A stretch of DNA of 64,000 bases from Heterostelium multicystogenum (taxonomy: Eukaryota > Evosea > Eumycetozoa > Acytosteliales > Acytosteliaceae), in the NCBI GenBank assembly GCA_003667245.1, contig RCNN01000001.1, forward strand, positions 1 through 64,000. The letters are read 5' to 3'. The position numbers and the translations under genes were made by a program. Positions 24,541 through 36,917 of the stretch are shown piece after piece. Position 1 is the stretch's first letter; each line of letters begins with the position of its first letter. Under the pieces are notes generated by a model. The model saw only the letters and a program-made list of their open reading frames with translations. It had not been told where the DNA came from and did no database searches.

Positions 24541-25652
24541 TCAATATTGCAAGTCATAAACGGTAGCTGACTTTCTTCGGTGGACTTTTGCACTCGAGGG
24601 AGTCCTAATCAATCCTGTCATAATCTTTGTTTTCAGTCGCTTCAATACAGGAGTTGAATCGAACGTACTTCCAGCACCAGAAAAGCTGTCATTTAAGCTA
24701 AATGAGCTGTTATAAGCACGCTTCAGAGGAGTTTGATCCAACTCTGCTGGTTTAATCCTTTTGGAAGAAGCTGAAGTTGCCTAAACTTGGTGTCGAATCT
24801 GAGCTTATTGATGTAGTAGTTACTGTTGATGTTTGTAACAGTATTGTTATTTGCTATTGCTTACATCTTCACCATTGAAATAAGCTAATGCGTGTACATC
24901 TGTTATTAATATTGGTTCAATGGGTGAGTTGTCTTCGTTTGTTGGTGTATGCTCGAGCTTGTTGAGCACAGTCTCAGTTGACGGATGTATTCTACCGAGG
25001 AGCAAGAACTTATTGTTCAAAGCATCAGACGAGTAGAGAAATGATGAGTTGGTTGTATTTCCCCAGGCCGACAAGCCCTCTTTGATTAAACTTTGATTTT
25101 TCTTTGCTTCAGCAGCCTGTTGAACTCTGGATCCGACTGCTGAGAGCGACCAATAGACTTCTCCTTGTCGTCGGTGATCTCCAACTCCGGACTTCGTCAT
25201 AACCGGCATTGTCATCATCGCCATGATTGCCACTGAAGAAAGAGAATGAGCCAGCGCCACTCGAGCCATCAATGACAGTGTTTTGATTTGGTAAAGATCG
25301 AAGGCGAAGTCGTAGCAGTGACAGCAGGTGGCGATGATGAAGATGTAGAGCAGTGTTATTATTGCAGTGATGTTTGCTGCTGCTATTTAGACTGAACCGA
25401 CCGGTTTGTATGAACAGATTCTTTATAATCCTATGAATAAAAGTAATCATTGTATCGATTCTGATTGACCTGCTTCATAAATTACTAGTAATCTCTGGTG
25501 ATTGCTCAGAATACACTCGATCAAAGCCACCAAGAGTCGTAACCAACAACACATATTTAGACTTGGCATTTGCACTGTCAATTAGCATTGGCATTTGTAT
25601 TAGTATTACTATCACCACCACTAACAGAACTATTATCATTAGAAGTATCCAT
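24541..25652 (-). CDS. Unrecognised spliced gene upstream of the histidine phosphatase
   Basis: No family recognised. A candidate start at ATG 25652 gives MDTSNDNSSVSGGDSNTN, then after a frame change KYVLLVTTLGGFDRVYSEQ. An intron probably follows at about 25440-25495. Middle exons read VIDGSSGAGSFSFFSGNHGD, GEVYWSLSAVGSRVQQAAEA, LIKEGLSAWGNTTNSSFLYS and NNKFLLLGRIHPSTETVLNK, ending at a clean donor (GED|GTAAGC). After an intron ending at 24781, the last exon reads SSKRIKPAELDQTPLKRAYN, TPVLKRLKTKIMTGLIRTP and KSATVYDLQY, then stop. The S/T/R/K-rich C-terminus with repeated TP/SP sites suggests a regulated nuclear or kinase-target protein, but that is a guess. It might be fused to the phosphatase by an indel at the stop. 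Confidence 0.5.
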
Positions 25653-26179
25653 ATCTAGATTATAATGTCATATATCTTTGCAGATCTAATTCCTTAATAT
25701 ATTACTTTAGTATTGTATTTAGTAGAAATGTGTGTGTGTGTGTGGTGTTTTAGTTTTTAGAAGAAATAGATAGATGTGGTTGTTTCCTGTCGATTTGTTT
25801 TTGATAAATCGGATACCAATTAATATTCCTATTTATTTGACTAATAACATTAATCCTTAATTGGCAAGTCATGTTTGATCAAATTGCATTAGATTGTTTG
25901 AAAAAGAATATTTGAAAAATCTTTTTATTTTTTTTAGAAGAAATTAGGGATTATTTTTTTGATGATGAGGGAAGCTTTACACTATTATATTAAGCAAATG
26001 TTGTTTCATCTGATCATATTAAACAACAACAACAATCAACAGAATCAATCTATCCAATTTAGAATAAACGAATACATATATATATATTAGTCTTTTAATC
26101 ACTTTAGCACTAGTAAGCATTAATTTAACAACTATATCCGGTCAATTACTTCAATTGACCATACCAATAAGATACAGTG
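25653..26179. other. Divergent promoter region
   Basis: Shared upstream region of the minus-strand gene starting at 25652 and the ligase gene starting at 26180. It contains eight TG units at 25729-25744 and several oligo-T runs. No coding sequence seen. Confidence 0.55.
25729..25744. repeat. TG x8 dinucleotide repeat
   Basis: Eight perfect TG units in the divergent promoter region upstream of the ligase gene. Confidence 0.9.
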
Positions 26180-29100
26180 ATGTCAACAGATAAAACAGGA
26201 TCATCTTTTCATTCTATAAGCTATGTCAGCTGTTGGAAGCTGAGGCTTCGCAACTGGTAAATCAAAGATAGTAGCCCAGTTTGGTTGATAAATTTGAGTA
26301 GGTTGACATGCAATGAATCCAATGCACATGACTGCTAACTTTGAATGTATATATGTCAACAACTGGAGACTTATATTTACTGGCAAAGTTACTCTTGGTA
26401 AAAGAGGACAAGAGAGTGTTCAGAATAAAGATAAGCAAATGGTCAAGATCTTGGGCTGAGATTTGGAATGCCGACTTGGATGAAATGATTCAGGATCTTG
26501 ACGATGGTGATGTAACTGAGACTGCATATAAGTAAGTTCATTTGGCTGCTAATTGATTTGATTTGTTCAGACAGTCTCCTGAATACCTTGGTACTGATAA
26601 CAACAACTTGCTATGCAACCTTGTATATATTAGTTTTATAAAAACAAGAGAATTATCCAACTAAATCCATATTGACTCTGGGACAAGTCGATGAATTCCT
26701 TGATCTTTTGACAACTATCTCAAAGTTTGATGATCAAGTCAAGGCAATTTCGAAATTCATCAAGAAATGTACACCTTTCGATTGGAGATTTGGTCAACCG
26801 TATCATTGATTCCGATCTAAAGATTAATATGGGAGCTAAATACTTTTTGGAGGCACTCCATCCAGAGGCCATGGACGCCTATCGTAAGGCAAACAATTTG
26901 AAAAGCTGTTATTGGAAACCATCAAGAGTGGTGGATTCGATAAGAAACAATGGAGATGGTGCCTTGAAGATTGGGATCATCGTATCAACCTCAGTTGATG
27001 ACACCGATCAAGCCCATGCTACCCAAAGCCATCAAGTCCCGATGCTGTCATTGCAGCATGTGGGCCCCTTCTATGCAGAAATTAAATACGACGGTGAGCG
27101 TATCCAGATTCACAAGAAAGGTAACGACTACTTCTGTTTCTCTCGTAACTTGAAGCCTGTTCAATCATGGAAAGTCGAGCAGGTCAAACCATATATTCCA
27201 AAAGCAACCAAAGCAGACTCTATCATTTTGGACGGAGAGATCCTCCTGATGGATACACAGACTCTAAGCCACTACATTTGGAACACTTGTATTCACAAGA
27301 AGAAGGGTTTCACCGACGCAAACTGTCTGTGTCTTCCTCTTTGACATCCTCTACTTGAATGGTAAGTCATTGATTGACTTGCCCATTTCCGAGCGTCGTG
27401 AAATTCTAGAAAAAAACGTCAACGTTGTCCAACATCGTGTTGAGCTTTCCGAGATCACAAAGATCGAAGGAAAAGAAGATAAACAAAAGTTGGTTGCACT
27501 TTTAAATCGAACTTTCAAAGAGAAACTCGAAGGTCTAGTCATCAAAGATGCTACCAGTGTTTACGAGCCTGGCTGCCGTCACTGGATTAAGGTGAAAAAG
27601 GACTACTTGGCCGGTATGGGCAGACAGTGCCGATTTGCTGGCTCTGGGTGGATACTACGGTAGTGGAACGAGTGGTGGTTTGGTTACTGTTTTATTATGT
27701 GTTGTTTACGACGAAGAAACTGAAACCTACAAGACAGTATGCAAAGTAAAGTGGGTGGACTAGATGATGCTGCCATCGGCAAGCTACAGCCTATAGTCAA
27801 AGAAACTATGATAAAGATTTCAAAGGATCAAACCAAGCTTCCCACCATGGTTTGACATCATCAAATATATACACCAGATTTCATTGTCAAGGATCCAAAG
27901 AAAGCCATGGTTTTTGAGGTAGAATCAGCTGAGCTAACACAAACTAAGCATCATACATCTGGATTTTCTATGCGTTTCCCTAGAATCTTAAGAATCCGTA
28001 AGGAACAAAGACTGGGCAACCTCTACTAAATTTTCTGAACTTAAAGAGCTTGCAAAGGATGTTAAAATTGTATCATACGACTCAGACGACGAAGAACTTA
28101 AACCAACATCCAGAGGAGTAACATTTGAAATCAACAAAAAACAAAGACATCACCCACTACTTCCACAACAACTACAACTACGACACCACAATAACAACAA
28201 CCACATCAACTAAATCACAATCGAGTAACAGTTCCAAATTGAAGGGTAAAATCTTGTATATTCAAGGAGATATTACAGAACCTTTTCAAAAATGATAAAG
28301 AAAAATGTACTGTAAGTATCATTGCAATTCTGAAGCTACAGTATTCAACAGTGATTGACATTATTTATTTCTAGATAATTATAAACTATACAGATAATTC
28401 TGGAAATGGAGAAATGCAGGAGTTTCAGGTGCAATTTCAAAGAAATGGAAAATAGTTGAAGAGGAATTCTCCAAATCACCAATACCATTGGGTGAGATAA
28501 AGAACAACCAAAATTATTGAAGGTGAAAAAGAGATTTATGTTTGCAATGTTTCATGTGTAAAAATCACCAGAGTCCAAGAGCGAAGGCTACACATTCAGT
28601 GTGGAAGATTTAGGAGAAACACTTTCACAAGTATTGTCCATTGCCAAACACAAAAGACATCAAATCGGTCCATGCTGTCAAACCAAACTATCCTGGACTG
28701 AAATGGGCAGAACTCGAGGAACTATACGTCAAGAAATTGTATAATAAGGCAATCAGCGTATATGTACACACAAGTGATGCAGCTCCCAACGGTGATGGAG
28801 CTACTGGAAGCAAAAAAAGAAAGTCGACAGATGATGGTGATGAAGGCGAAGTAGCTCTTCCACTTAGCAAGATATTTGTTGGTGTAAATGCTGTTTTGCC
28901 ACCAATCTTCCACCTGCCAACATCAAGAAATGGGAAAATATCATTTCATCATTTGGTGGACAAGTGGCTCCCAGCTGGGTTCCATTGGGTGCCTCCAAGA
29001 CTACCCATCTTATTTGCGATGCACCATGCGAACTTTCGACACATGTAGATAGATTGGGTGGATTGGTTGTCACCTCAAATGGATTGAAGATTGTTTCCAA

Positions 29101-29484
29101 AATGATGCTTTTGATTGATGAGAACGAATATCTCTTCTACGACCCTACCAATCCGACTATGAAATGCCACAAGAAACAACAAACCGTTGCAACCAAACCC
29201 AAGAAATTCTCACTACCCGATTTCTTCTCTGGCTGCGAAATATACCTTCATCCAACACTCAATGACATTGATACACTCAAGAGATATATTATAAGTTTTT
29301 GGTGGCCAAATCTTGGACACTCTGACTCCACAAGCATCGCATATTATTGCAATGAATCGAAAAAAGAATTATTACGAGCTTTTTCCATAGAAAACAACAA
29401 AGCTGCCATTGCCAATTCTCTGTGGATTGGGATTCAATTAATAGCAGATCACTTTTACCCATTATAGATTATCTAAATAAATAA
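26180..29484 (+). CDS. lig3: ATP-dependent DNA ligase III with C-terminal BRCT domains
   Basis: Seals nicks in single-strand break and base-excision repair. The DNA-binding part includes GDLYLLAKLLLVKEDKRVF, MIQDLDDGDVTETAYK, LTLGQVDEFLDLL and INMGAKYFLEALHPEAMDAY. The adenylation core has PMLPKAIKS, the active-site motif EIKYDGERIQIHKKG (catalytic Lys), SRNLKPV, IILDGEILLMD, GLVIKDATSVYEPG and HWIKVKKDYLAGM. Downstream lie PDFIVKDPKKAMVFEVESAE and SGFSMRFPRILRIRKDKDW. The tail has BRCT-like segments: KIFVGVNAVLPP with TTHLICDAP, a second from FFSGCEIYLHPTL with SHIIIAMN, ending DSINSRSLLPIIDYLNK. Sequence order and spacing follow ligase III, not I or IV. Introns are visible at about 26532-26630, and many frame changes lie throughout. 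No PARP-type zinc finger is seen before the core, unlike vertebrate LIG3. Confidence 0.85.
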
Positions 29485-29577
29485 CAACTTAATTGCAAAT
29501 GTCTATTAATTTAATCAATGCAGTGTTTTGTCTAATACTCTTAATAGTAATATGGTGCAGTTCAATCACCTATTTAT

Positions 29578-32500
29578 TTATTGTTTGCTAAATAGCTCAT
29601 CAAGTTTTCTCATTAATAACTCAACCAAAAATGGATTTCTAGAAAGTGATAAAAGAATCTAAGATTAGAATTATATCAATGTAAAATGATTTTTGATTTT
29701 GATACTTACATTTGGAGTTGATAATATAGCATCAAATAATCTCTTATGAGAGATGGTACCTCTTTTTCAAAGGCATTTCTTAGTTTTGTAAGGAAATCTC
29801 TGCTCTCGTCAAACGAGAGAACTGGAGCGGAAGTGATAAGAGCTGAAGGTGTCTGGATCTGTGGTCTCTGTGACTTGGATAGTGAAAGTGGTTGGGTGGA
29901 AATTTGTGGATTTGATGGTGTGTGTTGAGTACTCTTAAAGAAATAGCTCATTAGCTTCTGAGTTCCGCTTGGTTTCTTATCCAAGAAAATCGATTGTGAT
30001 GATGCTTGTGGTTTTGGTGTTGAAATGCTGGCATTTAAATCACTGAGTTGAAGCTGGTTACCATCATTGCCGAACTACCCAATTGATTGAATGGAGTCGA
30101 TGTTGGTGCTGAACTGTTGATGCCGACAATAGGGGTGGTGAATTGACTTGTTGAACCAGTGGATGTGTAAACAGATTGCTAATAGAATATGTATAATAGT
30201 ATGCATGTGAACGATAAGACCAACAATGTTTCAATATTTTCAACAATCAGATCTTGTTGAAGTTGATAAAAGTTGAGCTTTTCATTGAGTTTTTGTAATA
30301 CCAATTGATTTCTTTGAGTTACATTTAAATCTGATAGTTTTCATCTTGTAAAATCTATTGGACAATAGTTAATGTTAATAATGGATTCCATATGAAATAT
30401 ACTAATCTTCCCACCAATACTTACAGATTTATATTGTAAATTTGATAATTGTTCGTAGTTATCAATATTTTGTTTGAAGGAATGTCAGAGTGTCAAGTAA
30501 TTGATTAAAGTCCAAACAAACAATTGGTTAAATATTTCAGTGGTAAGTCCATGGTGATCAATGTGGATGATTGTTGAGCCTTGGCAAATGATGAGTTGAA
30601 AACAGATTGTACCAAACTTGGATTCAGCTGGTAGAATTGAAACTCTTCGGCAGTATAGTATCAAATCTCTGCAAAGTAATGTGATTCTATTTTTAACATC
30701 GACCTCAAAGAGTGATGGCTTCTCCCTGAGATTAGTATATTCCAATTTGCTCTTCAATTCTTGTTCTTCGTCGTTGGCGGCATCAATATCCAAGAAAGAA
30801 TTGAACTTTGTGTATTTAGTCAAGAGTGAAAGCAGAGAGTAGTGAATCTTGTTGTCCTGAGGTTTGTTGTTGCTCGAGATAGATTGGTATTTCGAGATTT
30901 GGGTAAAAGATATTAGACAGTAAGTTGCAAGATTTCCAGTGTAATGGTCGATGGCTGTTGGTGGGAATCGAGCAAGATAATTTGAGCAAGTCGCTGTGAG
31001 CATCAACAAAGCTCAACATTTGATTGTAGACATCGGAGCGCTCGCAAGATAACAATAGAATTCCGGACATCAAACGGAGTGCTGGCAACAGGAGATGAGG
31101 GAAGATAGATTCTTGTCTTGCTCTGATGGAAGATGATTGAAGATCTGGCATTGCTGCAAACAGTTGATGATATTGTTGCTCATCAAAACTCTAACACCAT
31201 CACCCTGTTGTGAGATTCTGAGAAGCAGAGACATCTCTGCTTCGTAGAGACGGAGCTCCTTGAGTCCAACCATTTCCCAGCTTTCGGACAAGTAGCGTGA
31301 ACACTCGGCAATTAGAGTTCCAACCAATCCCTTGTCCTCGATGTATTTGAGAATGCGGTTTCCACGGTGGGCATCGAGAGACAAAAGAGTTTGAAGACAA
31401 CTGATGGCAGCAATCTTCCATCCACTTGTAAAGGAATTGCAGTCAGATGCTAAAAATACGAATGAAACGATCCTCTACCTTGGCAAGTAATATCAAATTG
31501 TATCGCTCAATAGATTTGGCGTCGTCGAGATTCATTCTTGAGCTATAGAGCCCGTTGGAGATTGAAAGGGACTGGCTCAAATCCTTAGCCTTAACGTCAT
31601 CAGAGGTGAGCTGTAGATAGTTGACAATTGCAATATAGGCAATGCCTCTTATTGGTTGGAATGGTGACTTCAAAACTGTCTGAAGCAATGCTTCGAAGAT
31701 TCCTTTAATCTTGGTCTCGAGTGTTTCGCTGAAGCTACTGAGTGGATAGGACTCCTTCTTGACCTTTAGCACATAGAGGAGTGAAAGGATGGTGTAACCA
31801 ATAGATACACCGCAGTTTACTGGATAACGTTCATTAGCAAACTCGATTACCAAACGCTGGAGCATGGCAAGTGGGACAATCTCGTCGATGGCAATGATGA
31901 TGTCGTGTTGGATTAAACTCTCATTGACGAACTGCTTCCATCCTTCCAGTGCACGTGACTTTGATCCAAGCAATGAAATGTATGCGTTGAGACGTGCGCA
32001 AGACTCCATCTCCTTGTCAATCTCAACAGCTGCTTGGTAACGACCGTCCTTTTCAAGATGGCGACGAAGTACTGGCAGGTTGATGAGCTGACAATCGCGG
32101 ACATTTAGAATGCAAGTGCTTTCAAGGTTTGGAGAAACTTCAAAACAACGTGGCTTGTGGAGCTCAGGGAAGTTGAGGTCGATTGCATTGAAGAGTGAGA
32201 GCACCTGGATGTTCTGGTCGTTGTTTCCAAGCAAGCTGGCAAAGTAGGCTTTGATGGTGAGGTTGGAAGTGGTGTGGCTGGTGATGGCCATGGTTTTGAG
32301 TAGCCAGGACAAAGAGGAGATATGAGCATCTCTCATTCTCTCGAGTGGCGAGATAGTAATCTGCTGACGCAAGAGCTGTATGTTGTCGCTGTAGTAGTTT
32401 TGCTGGAGATAGTTGATCATTGGTTTGCTGGTGGCGGGTTGGCAGTCATCTTGTTGATGATCTCGTGGTAGCAGTCATTCAGGTGTGGATAGCGGGCGAC

Positions 32501-35500
32501 GAAATCACGATTGGAAACCTTTTTCAGCATGACTGTCAAGCAGGTACGTGAGTTAAGTTCAAAATCGGTGGAAAGATCATAGGTCGATGGACAACCAAGC
32601 AAAAAGTGAGCAAGGGTATAGTTGGAGGTTGAAGCGGACTTCTCAAGACAGAAGAGAATCAACTGAGCAACTGTCCATTGGATGGAATTGGAAGCATATT
32701 GCTGGAATTGGGTAAAATTGTTGGTAGAATCCACCGGAAAAGACCTCCTGGTCTTGCTCAATGTACTCCAAAACCTTGACGAAAACGCTCGAGAATATCG
32801 TCAGGACACGACACCAAGAAGAGCGAGGAGATACGCTGTGTGTAGATCTCGAATGAATAGATCAAACGCAGTGCTTTGAGCGCGATCTCACGGTTCTGGT
32901 GGTCGACTAGCTTGGCGATGCTGATGATAGGCGATGGCTGCAAAGCGGACAAATGGGTGACAATCGACTTGGCATCATCGAGTGAATAGACATTGTTATC
33001 CGAGACAAATAGCAAGATATCGAGGCATCTGCACAATGTGTTCTGGAACAACTCGTTAGAGATGCTCTCTTGATTAACGTTTTCGTTGGTGGCCGTTTCG
33101 ATAATGCTGATGATGGTCTGCAAAATGAGGTTGTGTGGCTCACGAGTCAGCTCGATGTAGAGCGGGAAGACTGGGTGCTTACGATCGATGACATGGTTGA
33201 CAATGGATGCCTTGAATTGGGCGAGACAGAACACGATGATGTTGAGAATGGTTAGAGTGAAGTTCCATTTGTCAAGGATGTTGTTGAAGGCCTTGTTGTT
33301 GAACGAAGAGAAGAGGTTCATGATGTGCTCGAGATACACGGTCATGACGCTGTCGTTCGATCGGTCAAAAGAGGAAAGGCGATCCTTGAAATCAACTGAT
33401 AGAATAACTCCAAAAACTGCTGAGTAAAGGGGAACTCACCATGCTCAGAGCTCTGTGACTCCATTCTCAGTCCACTTGGGAAGATCTGTGATTCTTTCAG
33501 TAGTTTCCAAATCTACAATATGATGATGATGATGGTGAAGAAGATGATGAAGTGAGTTTGTTTTGCCTGTTAGTTCAAGAGTAGATGGAAAGGCAGTCTT
33601 TGACTACTTACGTCTGGGATGTAGATTGGGTACTTGGCGCATGCTGTGATGGCCTTGAGAGTGGTCGACTTGAGACCAACGGAGACCGGTGCAGATACAT
33701 AGCGGAAGAACAGCAGGAGAATCGGTGTGCTTCTGCTGAGCATTTGAGCGAGATGTGGAGAGTAGCTGATGACCTCGGTTATGAGGCAGAAGAAGGCATT
33801 GAGTGCGTCGGTGTCGTTGGGTGACAACTCTGTGTTTTGTTGGTTGAGACTGTCGATGTATGACTGCATGATCTGGAGAATTTTGTTCCAGGTGAACTGT
33901 GCCGAGTCTTTGGTAAAGAAGTTGTACACCTCGATACCGTTGCACACAGTGAGTGCAGCCATCATTCTGAACGACGAGGTGATGAGTGCGTTGGGGATCT
34001 GCAGCCACAACGACTTGAGGTAACCGCAGTTCTCAGCAAACTCCCAGAACTTCTTTGAGCTCTGCACACCGTTCGAGTAGATTCCGATCATCAGTTGATT
34101 AAAGCTATTTTAAAAATGGCAGATCTGCAGCAGATGATAGCGCAATTGAGGTTAGTCGTATGCCTGATTAGTTGGTCGTCGATGAGTGTGGCTAATGTAC
34201 ATACATGAATTCTTATCGTTGATTGGGAAGTATTGAATCAAAGAGCAACAGTATTCATCGAGAACGAATAGATAGAAGTTCTTCAAAGAGTTGTGCTTGA
34301 ACTCTTGGGAAATCGACGATACGCGCTAAGAACTCTGCTGGATTATGCTCCTTTGAGAATGCAAGCTTTGACAACTGATCAAAGTCAGCTGTAGATTCCT
34401 TTAGTTTCATTAAGTAGAATAAAGATTGCAATGTCGATTGAATTGGTAGATCTATTTAGTTGATAAGTTTGATTAATATGCTATCCAATACTATTACTAC
34501 TACTATTCCTAGGCAATATTCGCTACTTACTGTGTTCCCAATCGTAATGATACATCTGTTTCGACGCGATCCAAGAAGCTTTTAGAGGTGAGTGAAGAGT
34601 TTTACTGATGGCTTATGCTCCTGTGGATTCATTAGTAATACCTTTTGGTTCAACAAATATGACGATATATTCAATAGCAATGTAAAAGTAATCTATAATA
34701 ACAGTTTTGATTAGTTGTGTCCAATCGATTGTATCAATGCAATGGGTTTCTCTGGATCTACCTACTTGGAATAGAGGTGAATATAGAGCATTGTTTGGTT
34801 GCTGATTTGAATATAACTTTGAAACTTCTCTTAATTTAATGATAATCGATCGAATTGATACTTCCTTTAATGTAAACTAATAGAGGTACAGTTCAGTGCA
34901 AGATTAGTAATCTAAAAGCTGATCGAATACAATAGTGAACCTCGGTCGATCGCATACCTGAAAACTAATTAAGAATAAACAATCTACTATCTTTTGACAT
35001 TCTTGAAGTCTATAGGTAGATTCCTTTTGGTTGGTAGGAACAGTAATATTTCTAATCTTTTCTTCTAATAATGCTAACAATACTGTAACTAGACAATGGT
35101 TTTTGTTGCGACAGTAACTCGCACAAAACATCTGTAATATATCTCTTTTTCCTTTATCATCATCTGTATTCAAGAACTATATATATTAAATGTTAGAATC
35201 AAGTTGACTTCTTACTTCTATTTCTACTTGCTAATGCTTAATGTTAATATTACTAACGTACGTTAATATCTCTCTTAATGTATCTAAATAACATGATCTC
35301 GATTGATAAAGATACTCTTCACATTGATTTATAAGAAGAGTAGAGTCACGTGTTGGTGTCTACAGTTTTTAGTAGTAATAATAATAATAATAAGACAAGT
35401 TAGTAGCTGTTTGCAATTGAGGTAATGTTGCCTATGCTTCGGCTGGTTTATCTCTTTACCATGTTGACGACTCTAGCCAGTAATTGACAAGCTAAATTAT

Positions 35501-35868
35501 TCATCGATGTTAAAGCTTGTCGGATATTTGGAATGCAATGTTTAGGAAGTCATCGACCACTTCGATGATGTCGCCATTTGAAGTTGAATTGCTTCTTCAT
35601 TCTGATCTCTTTTCTCTGTTGCTCGCTGACCTCTCTTTTGACAATGGGCTTCATGCAGAAACTGTGTTGCTACTGAAGTTGTCACGCTGAGCCCACAGGA
35701 ACTGTGGAGTTCATTGCTATTTCTGATGGATCCAATGCCACCAAAGTTTGCAGCATCGTCACCATTGGTGTGGCGCCACTCAAGTGACCTCTAAGCAACG
35801 CCAGCAATCTACCTTGGGGATCTGAAAACACCTCTTCTCCATTCCTCTCTGTATTAAGAATATACAAC
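29578..35868 (-). CDS. nup205: Nup205/Nup192-type scaffold nucleoporin
   Basis: A large alpha-solenoid of the inner ring of the nuclear pore. The best-matching blocks are HISSLSWLLKTMAITSHTTS, FNAIDLNFPELHKP, LNVRDCQLINLPVLRRHLEK and SRALEGWKQFVNESLIQHDI (about 31900-32400), as in Nup205. Upstream blocks include FWEFAENCGYLKSLWLQIP, SSFRMMAALTVCNGIEVYNF, CEEYLYQSRSCYLDTLREIL and, at the far 5' end, DPQGRLLALLRGHLSGATP. The start is unclear; the first ATG within the conserved block is at 35766. The C-terminus is recovered through introns as LSDLNVTQRNQLVLQKLNEK, an S/T/P/Q-rich linker with QKLMSYFF, then FLTKLRNAFEKEVPSLIRDY and NPFLVELLMRKLDELFSKQ, stop at 29578. Frame changes occur about every 500 bp. 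It converges on lig3. Nup188 is the related alternative. Confidence 0.8.
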
Positions 35869-36122
35869 CAATATATATCTATATCTATCTATGTGTTGTA
35901 GTTCGGTATGTTCGAGTTGATTGGTTGGTTGGTTGGTTGATTGGTCGTACACTTAAAATCAGATGAAAACCTGATGTTCACTAAATTTGGAGAGTGGTAA
36001 TAGTAAACTAGCCCTGATTGATCGAGCCAAACACCAAGATCACCAAGTTAGGCTGTAGTTCGTGAAAATGTAAAAATAAAAAAAATAAACAAATTGACCA
36101 AAATTTAACCCCTTTTTCAAAA

Positions 36123-36230
36123 ATGATCAATTTCGCGCCTTTTTCAGATGATGGAATTCCAGTGACTCCTGCATACAGTGACTTGTTGATTGATCAATCA
36201 AATTACTTTATTGGCATAGAATTAAATTAG
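36123..36230 (+). CDS. Small ORF 1 of a pair sharing YSDLLIDQ
   Basis: ATG 36123 opens 35 codons: MINFAPFSDDGIPVTPAYSD, LLIDQSNYFIGIELN, then TAG. It shares YSDLLIDQ and the matching DNA with the ORF starting 12 bp further on. This could be a duplicated exon or a tiny upstream ORF; no family is known. Confidence 0.25.
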   Translation: MINFAPFSDDGIPVTPAYSDLLIDQSNYFIGIELN

Positions 36231-36241
36231 AGTAGAGCAGA

Positions 36242-36508
36242 ATGGAAAGCACTAATAGCAACAGCAGCAGCAGAAGTAGCAGTATCTACAGTGACTTGCT
36301 GATTGATCAAAATGACTTTGCTAATATTGGCAAATGAAGGTGGAAGAATACCTCAACTATCAACTTTAAGCTACAGATTGACGATATCATGAATCACATG
36401 GAAAAGAAAGTCGCCGAACTAAAAGAGAGCTCCACCAAAAAGAAAGAGGAGATTCGTCAGCAGTTGAGCAAAAACATAACTCCAGCTGAGGATGACAATG
36501 AAAACTAA
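36242..36508 (+). CDS. Small coiled-coil protein ORF with an in-frame TGA
   Basis: From ATG 36242 the frame reads MESTNSNSSSRSSSIYSDLL, IDQNDFANIGK, then TGA, and continues in the same frame RWKNTSTINFKLQ, IDDIMNHMEKKVAELKESST, KKKEEIRQQLSKN, ITPAEDDNEN, ending TAA at 36508. The second part is a strongly heptad-like charged helix. The codon-rich, GC-balanced sequence in AT-rich surroundings argues for real coding. The TGA may be a consensus error, a mutation, or skipped by a splice I cannot define. Function unknown. Confidence 0.4.
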
Positions 36509-36917
36509 CAACAAACTAATAATAGCCTAGTTTGATTAGCATCAACTCATTGCTGTCAAACAAATGTAGATGGTTATAAATCCAACAACAAGCCAAACTC
36601 CTTAATCCAATCCAAAAGAAAAGAACTTGAACCTATGCTTTAGTCTAAGCTAAATTATTGTAAATTTAACCAAACCAATACAACAATCATATATCAAACT
36701 AATTAGAAGTAATCAATCATCATTCATTCACAACCTTATCCAATTGGATAAACAAATAAAACACAATTAGTCGGCAATGCTACGTTGAGGTCAATCATTC
36801 ATTTGGTGACCAATTAATTAATTCTTTTCAATAAATTAAAAAAATATTGCTTTACATTTATTTATACAAAATCTTTATATATATATTATGGTGGATACAA
36901 TCTATCTATGGTGGCAT

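Noticed and set aside
36341..36343. Selenocysteine reading of the in-frame TGA in the small coiled-coil ORF
   Set aside because: No selenoprotein family match and no SECIS-like hairpin noticed downstream; an indel, mutation or splice is simpler given the error rate of the window.
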